Source: Chara braunii (taxonomy: Eukaryota > Streptophyta > Charophyceae > Charales > Characeae). From it: 23,237 bases of DNA. Shown one piece after another: positions 7,701 to 17,148 of this stretch. The DNA is taken from the NCBI GenBank assembly GCA_003427395.1, contig BFEA01001027.1, positions 220,385-243,621 on the forward strand. The letters run 5' to 3'. The notes beneath the pieces were generated by a model. It made no database searches, had not been told where the DNA came from, and was given only the letters and a program-made list of their open reading frames with translations. Each line of letters opens with the position of its first letter. Positions within the stretch are counted from its first letter, which is position 1. A program made the translations under genes and the position numbers.

Positions 7701-9065
7701 TAATCAACGACGCAAATTAAAGCGTCTGACTCTATATTGTTCCAATTTTAGCGGATGTCCCGCCACCTGTGAAAGCATGACCAAAATGCGTGTTTTTTTT
7801 TTTTTTTTTTTAATAACAAGAAAATTAATAAAGACACGTGGGGTTATGTTTCTTTTCCCCTTTTCTTTTTGTTTTTCTATCTCTTTTCTTCTTTTTGTTT
7901 TTTGGTTCCCCTCACTCATAGTAAGAGAATTATAATAATGGTTGTAGGTAACCAAGATCCATGGTCACTTTATCTTTCTCCTTTCATTAATATTATGATT
8001 CTTATTCTGTTTTATGATTTCTATCTAATTCAAACCACCACTATGTCCAAACCTGTTTTTGCTGACCCTGATTTTCACTGTGCACCGAGTTTGGCCGAGC
8101 CGGGGCAGTTTCATCGAAGAAGGAACAAGGGAAAAAAAAAGAAAAAGAAAAAGAAAAAGAAAAAAAAGAGACTTCCTGAACGCCTTGATAACCACCAGAC
8201 ACATTCCATGAGTTGCTTGTGTGACCGTACCCTCAGTGTGGGCATGCACTAGAAGAAAACAGAGAAGCAACGACAAAAAAAAAAAAAAAAAAATCCCTTA
8301 TCCTGTGATTGAGGGCGGATACATGATGCTACAGCAGTGAGACAGTTACGTGCCACCTGTGAAACACGCCCTGCCTGGCTGGCAGGGCACTACAAGGAAT
8401 TCAAAACAAAACAAAAACAAAACCGAACTGCAATCGCTTGTTCGACATAGTGGCCAGATACATTCGTCAAAGCACTGGTATAACTTCCACCCTCGTGAGG
8501 GTTTTCCCCGACATCCCTGGAGTGGGGACTCTTTGTTTTCTGTCTTTTTTTTTCTTTTTTTTTTTCTTCTTTTTTTTCTTTTTTTTCGTCGGCCTCCAAC
8601 CCTGCCCCGAGCCCCGTGTTTTCAAGAGTAGGCTACTAGATGGACTTTGCGTTTGCCTGTGAAAGGTGGTGGTTGTTTAATGTTGCGCTTTTTTGTTTTT
8701 ACTTTCACTTGATTTTATTTTGTATTGAAGTATATGGATTTTGTTCCCTGGTAACGAAGACTGATGGTGAGTTCTCTTCATCCACGCAAGAGCAATCAGA
8801 ATGCATCAGAGATAAATTATTTTTACTGTTCTTTTTTTTTTTTTTTTTTTTAAGTGGGCTCATTGCCCAAGGCTTCTATAATGGGCAAGCAAGACATGAT
8901 GAGAGCGATGATTAAACTCAATAAATTAAATGAGGAGTAATGTCGTACATGTATTTCTTAAGCATACTAGTTAATAATCAATTTGTTGTCAATTGAAGAG
9001 AATGCCGTTTAATAAATTAAATTTAATTAATATCTTGAAACTATCATTTTTGCCTTGCCTATTCT
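7701..9065. other. No gene seen; homopolymer-rich spacer
   Basis: Long low-complexity runs occur: poly(T) ~7793-7811, (GAAAAA)n purine tract 8131-8169, poly(A) ~8274-8293, T-rich 8545-8587, poly(T) ~8831-8852. A gccctgcc-tggct-ggcagggc palindrome lies at 8368-8388. Frames across these runs give Lys- or Phe-rich peptides and are artefacts. The isolated A or T runs may be tails of old retroposons, but no target-site duplication was found. Confidence 0.5.
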
Positions 9066-9104
9066 AGTCAAATTATGGTATGTACGATTTGCCTGGTGCT
9101 GTCT

Positions 9105-9135
9105 GGGGAGAGAGAAAGAGAGAGAGAGAGAGAGA
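9105..9135 (+). repeat. (AG)n microsatellite
   Basis: A GA-repeat of about 30 bases with one AAG interruption. Confidence 0.9.
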
Positions 9136-9338
9136 TGAACCAGTCAGGATGGAGGTCCGTGAGGATCAAGACGAAGGGATGAGGATGGGGGAGATGAAGA
9201 TGAAGCTGGAACGAACAGTGCAACTCCAACGCAGACTCAACATGCACGTACTTCAAAGTGCGCAAATAAAGAATGAGACCGAAACAGATTGCAGTTGGGG
9301 TATACCCCCAGCGAACTGACTGGATTGGACTGGACTGG

Positions 9339-9362
9339 CCTGGTACCAACAGTGGTACCAGG
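9339..9362. repeat. Perfect palindrome, 10-bp arms
   Basis: cctggtacca (9339-9348) and tggtaccagg (9353-9362) pair perfectly around acag. It is preceded by ggact/ggatt pentamer repeats (9322-9336). Confidence 0.8.
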
Positions 9363-9996
9363 CACGACTGAACTGGATTGAATGAGCACACAGTTTGTGG
9401 GGTCAGGCCACAACCTGGTCCCACAAGCCGAATAGGCAAAATAGCCTAATAGCCCTCGCTGTAAGGCAGTGCAGCCAGAGGCACTTTGTACGATCCTCAG
9501 ACCTGTAGTGGATTGCGAGAGTCATAAACACGCTTCCACAAAAGCAACAGAACTCTGCAACAATAAAGCTGGAAAATCTAGGTTGCAGAACAAGCTCCAT
9601 GCGGAGTCCAAGCGATGCAACCTAAGCTACATAATGTCATCGCGAATCCAAAATTTATGTCTGCTATACATATCCTAACTAACAACAGGAAATGAAATGT
9701 AGCATGATACAATCTTAAAGTCCTGGAGGTAATTGCCTCAATGCTAAAAGGAAAAAAAAAGCAATATGTCACAACGATGTTTTTCTTAGAAGTGAAATTG
9801 TTTTCACGTTCACTTTTTTTTTAAGTACAAAGTACAACACAAAAATGATGGGGGAAAAATGAAAATTGCAACAGAAATAGGTATAGTATAATAGATGTCA
9901 AGGCAACGACACACCATAATTCACATTTTAAAATTGAAGTCAAAGAGAAAATAAGGAAGAAAATCAGTCTAGGTGCAGTGCAACATTAATCACGAC
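9363..9996. other. No gene seen
   Basis: Short frames on both strands lack recognisable features. The 9780-9996 part is AT-rich and leads into the tandem array. Confidence 0.5.
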
Positions 9997-10594
9997 AACC
10001 AATGAGTACAACTTTAAATTTTTAGTCACTTAGAAAACAATGACTGTCAAAATTTTATTATTCGTGAATTTTTTATTTTTTTTTGAAGGTCTGCAATCCC
10101 TACTAGGGGGGTTGTAAGAGCAACCTCCCCTAGTAGGCTTTATTGGCCGCTCCGTCTATTGGTGGGGAGCCAACACCTGTTGGAAAATCACGGAAACCAA
10201 TGTGTATAGCTTTCAAGTTTTAGACATTTAGAAAATAATTACTGTCAAAATATTTATTATTCATGATTTTTTTTTTCTTTTTGAAGGCCTACAGTCCCAA
10301 CTAGGGGGGGTGGTAAGAGCAACCTTCCCTAGTAGGTTCTATTGGCTGCTTCATCTATTGGTGGGGAGCAAATACCTGCTGGAAAATAACGGCAACCAAT
10401 GTGGATAACTTTAAATTTTTAGATATCTAGAAACAATTACTACCAAAACATCTACTATTCATGATTTTTTTTATTTTTTTTTTAAGGTCTGCAATCCCTA
10501 CTAGGGGGGGTGGTAAGAGCAACCTCCCTTAGTAGGTTCTATTGGTCGCTCCGTCTATTGGTGGGGAGCAAACACCTGTTGAAAATTGGGTCAG
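9997..10594 (-). repeat. Three tandem ~199-bp units, each with a hairpin retroposon copy
   Basis: Units start at 9997, 10195 and 10394 (aaccaatg..., periods 198 and 199). Each holds an AT-rich leader (aactttaaatttttagacat, actgtcaaaat, ttattattcatg), a T-rich run, then ctgcaatccctactaggggg, ggtaagagcaacc, ctagtagg, and the module gctccgtctattggtggggagc...cacctgttgg. The segment cctactagggg...taagag...ccctagtagg folds into a ~17-bp stem. On the minus strand each unit reads as conserved module, stem-loop, A-rich tail. The three copies differ by scattered substitutions. Confidence 0.88.
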
Positions 10595-11039
10595 CGTCCC
10601 TTTTACGCAAATAGCAGATTCAAGCAAAGTTCAGATCCACCAACATTGATTGGTCAGGAAGCCCTGGGGATTAACTGAGTGGATTGCTGCCTACTGGAAG
10701 TTGTTCCTCTTGTTCTAGCGTGCTTCAGGCCGTCATCGGCCTTCCAGGGGTGCACAGGAGGTTGGAGGTGCTCTGCGTCCTACAACTTAAAAATGTATTA
10801 GAAGCTTACTAAGAGAATAGGTCAAACTAGGAAGTGACCTCATGAGGTGATCATCAGACAAGCAAGGATGCAGGTGTTTGGATATTGAGATGATCATCAG
10901 GCAAACTTGGGGAGAAAGCCAATCATTCATTCCATCAGTACCTTAACCAAGGTAAGTAAGTGTCGTGGGAAAGGATCCAGGAAATCAGATGGATGTCCAC
11001 TCATTGAAAACCAAGTGATAGTTGCTGCATTCTGCCAGC
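10595..11039. other. No gene seen
   Basis: A short near-repeat gatgatcatcaggcaa/ggtgatcatcagacaa occurs at about 10856 and 10890. No coding or RNA feature was recognised. Confidence 0.45.
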
Positions 11040-11632
11040 TTCCATTATTTTCTATCTTTCTAATCTCCCCCCCACCGTATCCTGGTCACTCATCCCCTAT
11101 AGCCCCTCCCAACAATTTTTCGCTGAAGGAGGAGATCACCCGCCCGATGTCCTTGTTCATCTGAAAAAGATCTAATTGGGTCTTTAGCACTTGCAATCTC
11201 CTCATAATTTCCACCTATATTTGCTGTTGAGTCTGCTTTGATATTTCAGGTCCTTTTGTCCACACCACTTTCATGGCCAAGAGGCAGCGCTGCCACTAAA
11301 GCCCCAAAGCACTACTCTTTGTCCTAACTTAAACATATTTTCATCAAAATAATGTTTCCCTTGGGCTTGTGGCCAATACCCAGTCAAGATAGTCCTCCAT
11401 GTCCAAGGCCATGGCAGGTCAAGGACCATCCTCCTCCATATCCTCTCCCACAAGCACCATGTCAGTTGTGTCATGGGGCATTGCATATTAATGTGCTCTA
11501 TAGTTTTCAACATTTTTCGTGAACAGAAGTTTTGTAGGCATCGCGGACACCAGGGGAAGGTCAGACCTTTCTGTTCCAAGTTTACGTGATCGATCAACCA
11601 TACTATGTTTGGAGGATGAAACCAAATAAATA
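11040..11632 (-). pseudogene. LINE ORF2 C-terminal zinc-knuckle (zf-RVT) remnant
   Basis: The minus-strand frame from about 11632 to 11271 begins NNLFIWFHPPNIVW and carries CPRC (Cys codons at 11549 and 11540), then EHINMQCP with His and Cys about 15 and 20 residues on, followed by W-rich sequence. This C-x2-C...H-x4-C pattern with flanking Trp is the reverse-transcriptase zinc-binding domain at the end of plant LINE ORF2. After a stop at 11270 another frame continues in LINE-like style (KVVWTKGPEISKQTQQQ, then a stop, then VEIMRRLQVLKTQLDL) to about 11050. The RT itself is missing upstream. It is a truncated relic, separate from the one at 930-1826. Confidence 0.75.
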
Positions 11633-11787
11633 AGTTATTTCAAAGTCAGACTCATATTTCAAACATAGCTCACGTTTTTGTCTTCACCATGAACAAAAAG
11701 TAGCATAGTAGAGCGGTACACAGTGGTTTTCCTATGAAGTTCAGCATACTCATGTATCGTACAACCACATTCAAATGACTTCACTGA

Positions 11788-12604
11788 CTACTTTTTCACA
11801 CTTATCAACAAAATATCATGTGTCATTCTAACTCTTGTAGTCAGAATGTCAATTTGTGAGAAGGAAAAAGGTGGACGGTGACCTCGAGCCGACAATGAAG
11901 CGGAAGTTAATGTGAACACTTCGCAACTCATGTTATCACTTTGTTCAGGTACTGCATCTGGGCTAGGATCACAATCAAACCCAAACTCTTCTCTACGACT
12001 CTCATTTCGAAGACGATCGAACTCATATGCGAAAAACAATGAAAGTTTTGCAAAGATATGATCATAAAGTTTTTGCTCTATTCTACTACCTATAGGTAAT
12101 AAATTGAAAATTTCAAGTTTTGCAGCACCGAACATCCATACATGCCAACACTTAATGTTGCACCTTCATGTTCACAAAAAAAAAGGAAAAAGTCGTAATC
12201 AAGAACACAAGTATCTTGAACCCATCTCACAAGATGAGTATGGCAATACTCATCATCAGAAAGACTCACTAATTTCGTGTAAAAGAATAAGCTCAAAATA
12301 AAGACCATCGAATATCTCTCATGGCAATCGTCAGATGCTTCCTGAGCTTTTCAACCTCCACTCTATGCATATTGTCCATTTGGAGTGTCATGGCATAACA
12401 ATTGACGATTTCATCGTTCAACCAATGTCCATATGTTACCAATAGATTGAGATCCTTTCTCATTACTCTCCAAGGTCCCCAATGATTGATCTCTACTAGA
12501 ATCGCACCATCTTTTGTGTTACCTATCACAGCTACAACCTCATGTGCTTCCTCATCTGACAATTTCTCTGTAGGCAATGGGATGACATAACATGCAGTAC
12601 CCAT
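11788..12604 (-). pseudogene. Ulp1/SENP-like cysteine protease (C48) domain, broken
   Basis: Three overlapping minus-strand frames together follow the Ulp1 fold. Frame 1 (12604-12293) has RKDLNLLVTYGHWLNDEIVNCY, where W-L-N-D-E-hydrophobic-N is the family's entry motif (12395-12427). Frame 2 (12308-12090) has FFYTKL and a valine/tryptophan segment. Frame 3 (12135-11788) has PEQSDNMSCEVFTL, matching the family's Q-x(n)-D-C-G-V-F-x-L: the Gln at ~11941 and nucleophile Cys at ~11924 are present, while the usual D-C-G reads S-C-E. The His-Trp of the triad cannot be read cleanly: one frame has C-W-H-V-W there. Two frameshifts separate the parts. Ulp1 proteases cleave SUMO from targets, and versions occur in plant DNA transposons. 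It lies downstream of the ParB/methyltransferase-like remnant on the same strand and may be its C-terminus. Confidence 0.75.
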
Positions 12605-12679
12605 ACCGCTCCCTAGAAGCCATCACTTATTGCACATAACGAGAAACGTAAAGCCTTGTGTCAATTACGACGAAGGGAC

Positions 12680-12819
12680 TTTTTTTCTTTAACTTCTTGG
12701 GAGACCACTAGACTGGGTGGTAAGGCCAACCCCTCCCAGTGGTCCCCAGTTGAAGGCTTCATTTGTTAGTTAGAAGTTGCACCTTCTCGAGACCAGGTCC
12801 AAAGTCCCTTAGTATAACA
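12680..12819 (-). repeat. Hairpin retroposon family, copy E
   Basis: Plus strand: T-rich run, then gggagaccactagactgggt, ggtaaggccaacccctccca, gtggtcccc, tgaaggcttc, and a degenerate form of the attggtggggagc module, ending ccaggtccaaagtccctta. Stem gaccact...agtggtc with a ggtaaggccaacc loop. Its left flank tgtcaattacgacgaa matches the flank of copy F (14131-14146), so flanking DNA was duplicated along with it or the element is longer. Confidence 0.75.
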
Positions 12820-12896
12820 AGTGGACCCCGCCATGGCTACGCCGTGGCGCACAGCAACACTCGCTGATGGCGTCTAATTTTTCTTTCACGTCTCCT

Positions 12897-12959
12897 TTCT
12901 CTCTTTCTCTCTCTCTCTCTCTTTGTTTCTTCCCATGTTGTGCTTGGCGGGCATCAGTG

Positions 12960-13017
<58 letters not shown>

Positions 13018-13051
13018 CTGCGCAGTCACATCCGGCCGCGCTGCAGTCGTG

Positions 13052-13082
<31 letters not shown>

Positions 13083-13195
13083 CATGCATGTTCGGTGGCC
13101 GTTTTCACGTGTCCAGATCGTGGCAACGGGAGCCCGAAGCGTGAAAATATATACGCCTCTTTTTTTTTTTCTCTCTCTCTCTCTCCTTGGTCGAA
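12897..13195 (+). repeat. Cluster of (CT)n and (CT)n(GT)n microsatellites
   Basis: (CT)n at 12906-12922, (TC)n(TG)n at 12959-13014, (TC)n(TG)n at 13051-13082, and T10 followed by (CT)n at 13158-13186. Frames through them produce Ser/Leu or Arg/Glu and His/Thr repeats and are not genes. Confidence 0.9.
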
Positions 13196-13217
13196 TCATG
13201 AACGTCTCACACACACA

Positions 13218-13313
13218 TTCCATCGATAGGATGAGCAAAAACGAAATCAATCCTCCACTGAAACGTGGAAATATATACTGCCACTTTTTGATTTGCTCAT
13301 TCTATCGATCCAA
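13218..13313. repeat. Foldback unit tccatcgataggatgagcaa, copy 1
   Basis: The left arm ttccatcgataggatgagca and right arm tttgctcattctatcgatcc are inverted. The interior carries tccactgaaacgtgga, itself a small hairpin. Partial copies start at 13451 (followed by the same interior, right arm degenerate) and 13660. The first two copies directly follow a CA-repeat. Confidence 0.75.
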
Positions 13314-13379
13314 GTAGCGTGCGGCGAGGGGCGGGGTTGGAGACTTAGCTGTTGGCCGAGGTTGGAGACTTATCGGTTT

Positions 13380-13380
<1 letters not shown>

Positions 13381-13435
<55 letters not shown>

Positions 13436-13563
13436 ACACACACACACACATTCCATCGATAGGATGAGCAAAAACGGAATGAAGCTTCCACTGAAACGTG
13501 GAAATATACACTGCCACTTTTTTAGCAAAATCGGAATGAATCGTTCGTGTGTGTGTGTGTGTA

Positions 13564-13622
<59 letters not shown>
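13381..13622. repeat. Inverted microsatellites flanking foldback copy 2
   Basis: (CT)8(CA)~27 at 13381-13450 and (GT)n(GA)19 at 13547-13622 are reverse complements. They enclose the 96-bp unit 13451-13546 (copy 2 of ttccatcgatagg...). A stem of about 70 bp could form. Confidence 0.8.
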
Positions 13623-13623
<1 letters not shown>

Positions 13624-13659
13624 GATAACTCTCCGACCTCGCGGCTCACGCCATGCTAC

Positions 13660-14054
13660 TTCCATCGATAGGATGAGCAACATCCAACATCCAATGAATC
13701 TTCGGCTAGAACATGTTACTTCCCAACCTCCCCCCGGCGCGGCGCGAGAAAAAACGGTAGCGAAAAAAAAAACCTGTTCATAAAGTCGCACCGAATTTCG
13801 CTGGGCCCAGCGGGAGCGTCACGCAAGACCCGCTTCTTGCTTTATAGTATTAGAGAAGTTAGTACATATAGGAAGTGAAGAAGATAAAAGTGTTGTAACA
13901 TTGATTGTCTTCCATGGGCAAAGGATTTACTGCAGCACGTTGAGATGGCTACCTTTCAACCTGGTCTAGCACAATCATCCCTGTAGCCACCCGGATGTAT
14001 TCAGGGTAGGGGTCACATAGAGGACTGACTTACTCTTAATCGCTTTCATACCCT

Positions 14055-14085
<31 letters not shown>

Positions 14086-14090
14086 GAAGG
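13660..14090. repeat. Spacer with foldback copy 3, GC palindrome and A26 tail
   Basis: The truncated foldback unit starts at 13660. A perfect 14-bp palindrome cgctgggcccagcg lies at 13799-13812. From about 13865 the sequence (gaagtgaagaagataaaagtgttg) matches 14305-14335 (gaagtggagaagatgaaagtgttg). Both runs end in a gattgctttcata/atcgctttcata motif, the first followed by ~26 A (14056-14081). The two segments are old copies of one repeat. Confidence 0.6.
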
Positions 14091-14149
14091 TCTGGTGGCG
14101 GCAAACCATTAGTTAAAGCATAGTCCTCTGTCAATTAGGATGAATGAAT

Positions 14150-14440
14150 CTTTTTTCATTACTACATGGGGAACCATTGGACTTGGCGGTAAGAGCAACC
14201 CATCCCAATGGTCCTCTGTTGAAGGCTCCACCTATTGGTGGGGAGCTTCACTTGCACGATACCAGGTACTCTGCCCCTTGTACAAAGTCAAGGTATGAGC
14301 ACATGTGGGAAGTGGAGAAGATGAAAGTGTTGCAGGTTGCATTGATTTGCACTGCCCTCAGGTGGATGATTTCCTTCCATGAGGGACCAACCTGCTTCTG
14401 ATTGCTTTCATAAACAAGAACTCACTGTAGGTACCTGCCA
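14150..14440 (-). repeat. Hairpin retroposon family, copy F, plus adjoining repeat
   Basis: Plus strand: cttttttcatt, tggggaaccattggacttgg, cggtaagagcaacccatccc, aatggtcctc, then ggctccacctattggtgggg and taccaggtactctgcccctt (to ~14280). The stem is accattgg...ccaatggt with the family's ggtaagagcaacc loop. From 14283 it continues into the repeat shared with 13845-14055. Confidence 0.75.
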
Positions 14441-14456
14441 TATTTTCAAAGCATGT

Positions 14457-14580
14457 ATTTTTTTATTTTTTTTTTAAGTTCAAGGTTCGGTGCCCACACC
14501 TAAAAAAGTTATATGTAAATGCTTTATCTATTAATGAGGAGCAACAACTGCTGGAAAACGGGTTCATCGTCCATATTACA
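14457..14580 (-). repeat. Hairpin retroposon family, copy G (diverged)
   Basis: A T-rich run (14457-14475) is followed by ttcaaggttcggtgcccacacc, where the stem-loop should be but is no longer clear. Then comes the module tttatctattaatgaggagc, aactgctggaaaacgggttc, atcgtcca. It is the most diverged copy. Confidence 0.55.
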
Positions 14581-14673
14581 TCCAATTTAAGACTTAACAA
14601 AATATTGGATTTCATCTATAATTCCTCTAATTACCTGAATTTGTCCCTAAAATATTTCCTTTGTTTCGTCCTT

Positions 14674-14924
14674 CTAGATACATTCTATACAAATTTCCCG
14701 ATGCTTAACATCAACATCTTTCAGATTCATACCCACCGCTTTCAATATATGAAGTGTCATTTTCTTCAAACGATGAACCGTGAAGGGTACAAATAACTTT
14801 CCCTCAATCCTTATCTTGGACACCGGAGATGTGGAAAAAACTTGCTTGTTGATTGTAACAAACCTGCATTGCGGCATACTATGTGAACGTACCCGCTTAT
14901 CATAATCACTGCATGTGAAGAAAG
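14674..14924 (-). pseudogene. Coding remnant, possible exon between methyltransferase-like and Ulp1-like parts
   Basis: An open minus-strand frame with coding character (YDKRVRSHSMPQCRF, then IEGKLFVPFTVHRLKKMTL, then KDVDVKHREICI). It is preceded by a good acceptor-like sequence, ctttcttcacatgcag, ending at about 14909. No family was recognised. Position and strand fit an exon of the decayed gene around it, but no matching donor was proven. Confidence 0.35.
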
Positions 14925-15079
14925 TCATTGTCAAAATCACAACATGCACAAAAACATGATCACAAGAACAATTTTCAGCGATGGTTAAAAAAAAAAATTA
15001 GAAAACTATGTAAATGACGTGAACATTGCAAGATTAGCTACTACCCTTCAAGGGTGTCTCATAAGCAATGAAATTCCGC

Positions 15080-15270
15080 TAACAACCTTCATTAGAGGTT
15101 ATGAAAATCTAGAGAAAAGATAGTCTCAAGGTGGTGAATTTTTCATGTTCCAAGCTTAACAACACAACTGACGTNTAACAACCTTCATTAGAGGTTATGA
15201 AAATCTAGAGAAAAGATAGTCTCAAGGTGGTGAATTTTTCATGTTCCAAGCTTAACAACACAACTGACGT
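15080..15270. repeat. Two identical 95-bp copies separated by one N (probable assembly join)
   Basis: 15080-15174 and 15176-15270 are identical (taacaaccttcattagaggt...aactgacgt), with a single N at 15175 between them. Perfect identity in a region where everything else is decayed, plus the N, points to overlapping contig ends not merged. The true sequence probably holds one copy. Confidence 0.8.
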
Positions 15271-15720
15271 AATTGTGTGCTCCCTTCGTATGTCCCTTTC
15301 CTTGCAATGCCAAATGTCCAACGTTTTCTTTCTTGGAGTGGCGGCGTTCAACAAAACTTGACTTTAACTCGTAAGTTTCGTGATCATATTTGACTGAGGT
15401 CAACGGTGCATGTGGAGCCGGTAAAACAAAAACACACTCTTGATCCGAGGGAAAGGTTTCAACATCTTGTTTGTTGGTAACATTCCTTGCACCAGATGGT
15501 GACGTTATCACCATATTGCATTGTGAGTTATCGACTTTTCTTCCACGAGTGTTCACGTACGTCTCACCATATGCTTGTGGTACCTTCTCTTCATCTTTTA
15601 CCTTATTGTCGTCATTCCCCGTCCCTCTTTCCTGCCCACCCCTTCCATTTCTACCATCCTCTCTCTTCCCATTTTCTCCTCCCTTTTTATATTCCTCATT
15701 ACTATCAACCTTTTTGTTAA
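15239..15720 (-). pseudogene. Charged low-complexity C-terminal region of the decayed gene
   Basis: The minus-strand frame from about 15720 reads NKKVDSNEEYKKGGENG and further Gly/Glu/Lys/Arg-rich sequence, then an ordinary stretch (NMVITSPSGARNV, FPSDQECVFVLPAP) ending in a stop at 15239. There is no ATG at the start of this frame. It follows the next frame (15739) after a stop and shift. It looks like a disordered linker. The 3' end runs into the suspect 95-bp duplication. Confidence 0.45.
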
Positions 15721-15738
15721 TGCTCGTAGTGGAGTATA

Positions 15739-16502
15739 TTAAAGAAAAACCGCTTGTGAACGAAACATTTCCGAGACATTTTGGAGAAGGGGTGAATCAA
15801 CATTAGCAAGCAGTTGTCCTAACGCATTCGTTAATGTTTCCGCAAACAAGTTCTGAGATGCAGCGGATGCATGTGGAAGAAAACCAGCAGTTGGCGGCGT
15901 TGTTCCTGAATACTTTATAGGGACAAAAAACTGCAAGCCACCATGAAAATTGCATTGTGACGAGTCCACCATTCAAACTTCCTTGAAAAGCAGCGCCGAT
16001 GTTTCGCATGTTGACAAGACACCGTCTTGAGGAACTGTTCGTTGTGTTGTAGCTACAGAAATTGATGTTGAGGCATGCTAATGTTGCGACTCATCAACCA
16101 AAGCCGCTCCCAATGTTTCACTGTCACTTTCCTCGTCACAATCCTCTTGGCAGAGATATTGCCCCTCATCCAAGCGTGCAACATATGCACTCATATCGAA
16201 TTCGCCGACATTGTCATTGAAGTACATTTTCTTCAAGCGATCGATCAATATTACCTCTGCCTTTGGACGTGCCTTGTGGTAACTTCTTAACAAACTCTCA
16301 ACTTTTCGTCTTCGTCATGCATATGCTGCATCATCACGATTTTGAGGTCGAGATCCGAAAAGAAGATGGAGGAAGTCCCTTTTGTTGCCAAGTTTGTGAA
16401 TCATATCCCTATCCTCATTCTGTTTGTGACGAGGCTTGACGAACACAGCTTGATAAGTGTGATCACCAACATTCCTCATTGAGCAATGGATGAGGAAAAT
16501 TC
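15739..16502 (-). pseudogene. Long frame with few stops, downstream of the methyltransferase-like motif
   Basis: One minus-strand frame runs about 250 codons with only three internal stops (near 16313, 16075 and 15970). It contains DHTYQAVFVKPRHKQNEDR near its start, then VESLLRSYHKARPKAEV, a stretch with DEGQYLCQEDCDEESDSET, and FAETLTNALGQLLANV near the end. The start (Y-Q-A-V-F-V-K-P) follows directly on the SSSIAQ end of the methyltransferase-like frame at 16476, after a frameshift, so it probably continues that protein. I recognise no domain in the rest. Three nonsense changes in one otherwise clean frame show recent decay. Confidence 0.5.
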
Positions 16503-17147
16503 AAATTTCATGCTATCTTCCTTCAAGGCAACAACATGTCGCATACTCTTTAATAACTCTCGCACAGAAGTACCAGGACCTTATCTTAAGAAAAACACTA
16601 TCTGATCCTCGAGACAAAAATGCTTCAATATCTCCATCATTTTGTTGGGTCCCCTTTCCATCCCCTCATACACATTTCTCTCCTTTGGGCCCATCCCTGT
16701 CATTTTTCACTTCGTCATTACAAAGGGTTTCTCCTCAAACTTCTCGTTGAATGTCATCTCTTTGGTTTGTCTCATCCGTCGAGGTGGTTCAAATGAAGTG
16801 GATGATGAAGCCTCTCATTTCACCAAATCATTTGAAAAATGTTGTATCAAGTTCATGGTCGTTGATCATGTTCCGATGATAGTCACTATCGTTGGAGTAC
16901 ATGATCACGAAAATTACGCCAAGATTTCCACGTGACATGTTTCCAACTCTGTTTGGATGCTTCACTGAATGTTGACTATGTTGAATAGGACGTGCCCATG
17001 CGGAGATGACAAAATGTACATTCTCAAAGTCTTTGATCCTTTGGATGAAAGTCGTCTCCCAAAATCTTGGGAAAAAACATACCAATGACCAATACTCACT
17101 GCATAAATCACAAAGGAAGTTGTACACTTAGCGAAAAACATCATCAA
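16476..17147 (-). pseudogene. DNA methyltransferase-like (N6/N4, beta-order) remnant
   Basis: From 16775 to 16476 one frame with two stops (16707-16709, 16581-16583) reads ERGPNKMMEILKHF, then C-L-E-D-Q-I-V-F-F, then GPGTSVRELLKSMRHVVALK, then E-D-S-M-K-F. This matches motifs X-I of beta-class DNA amino-methyltransferases: E-K-P-x-x-L-hydrophobic, a strand, G-x-G-T for AdoMet (16563-16580), then h-x-x-E/K-x-D. Upstream (17147-16828) two overlapping frames cover where motif IV should be. One has FLCDLCSEYWS and later FWETTFIQRIKDFENVHFVI, the other FVIYAVSIGHWYV, so the D/N-P-P-Y tetrad is not readable. The order IV then I fits the beta class. It is non-functional now. It is most likely a nucleic-acid methylase of a mobile element; the exact subfamily is open. 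Confidence 0.55.
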
Positions 17148-17148
17148 T

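Noticed and set aside
8350-8662. Frames with long Phe or Lys runs
   Set aside because: They are products of the T-rich tract at 8545-8587.
9080-9319. Plus-strand frame rich in Arg, Glu and Met
   Set aside because: It begins in an AG-repeat and shows no domain, splice signal or homolog-like motif.
12867-13791. Several open frames on both strands across the microsatellite cluster
   Set aside because: They translate CT/GT repeats into Ser-Leu, Cys-Val, Arg-Glu or His-Thr runs, differ in every frame, and carry no domain.
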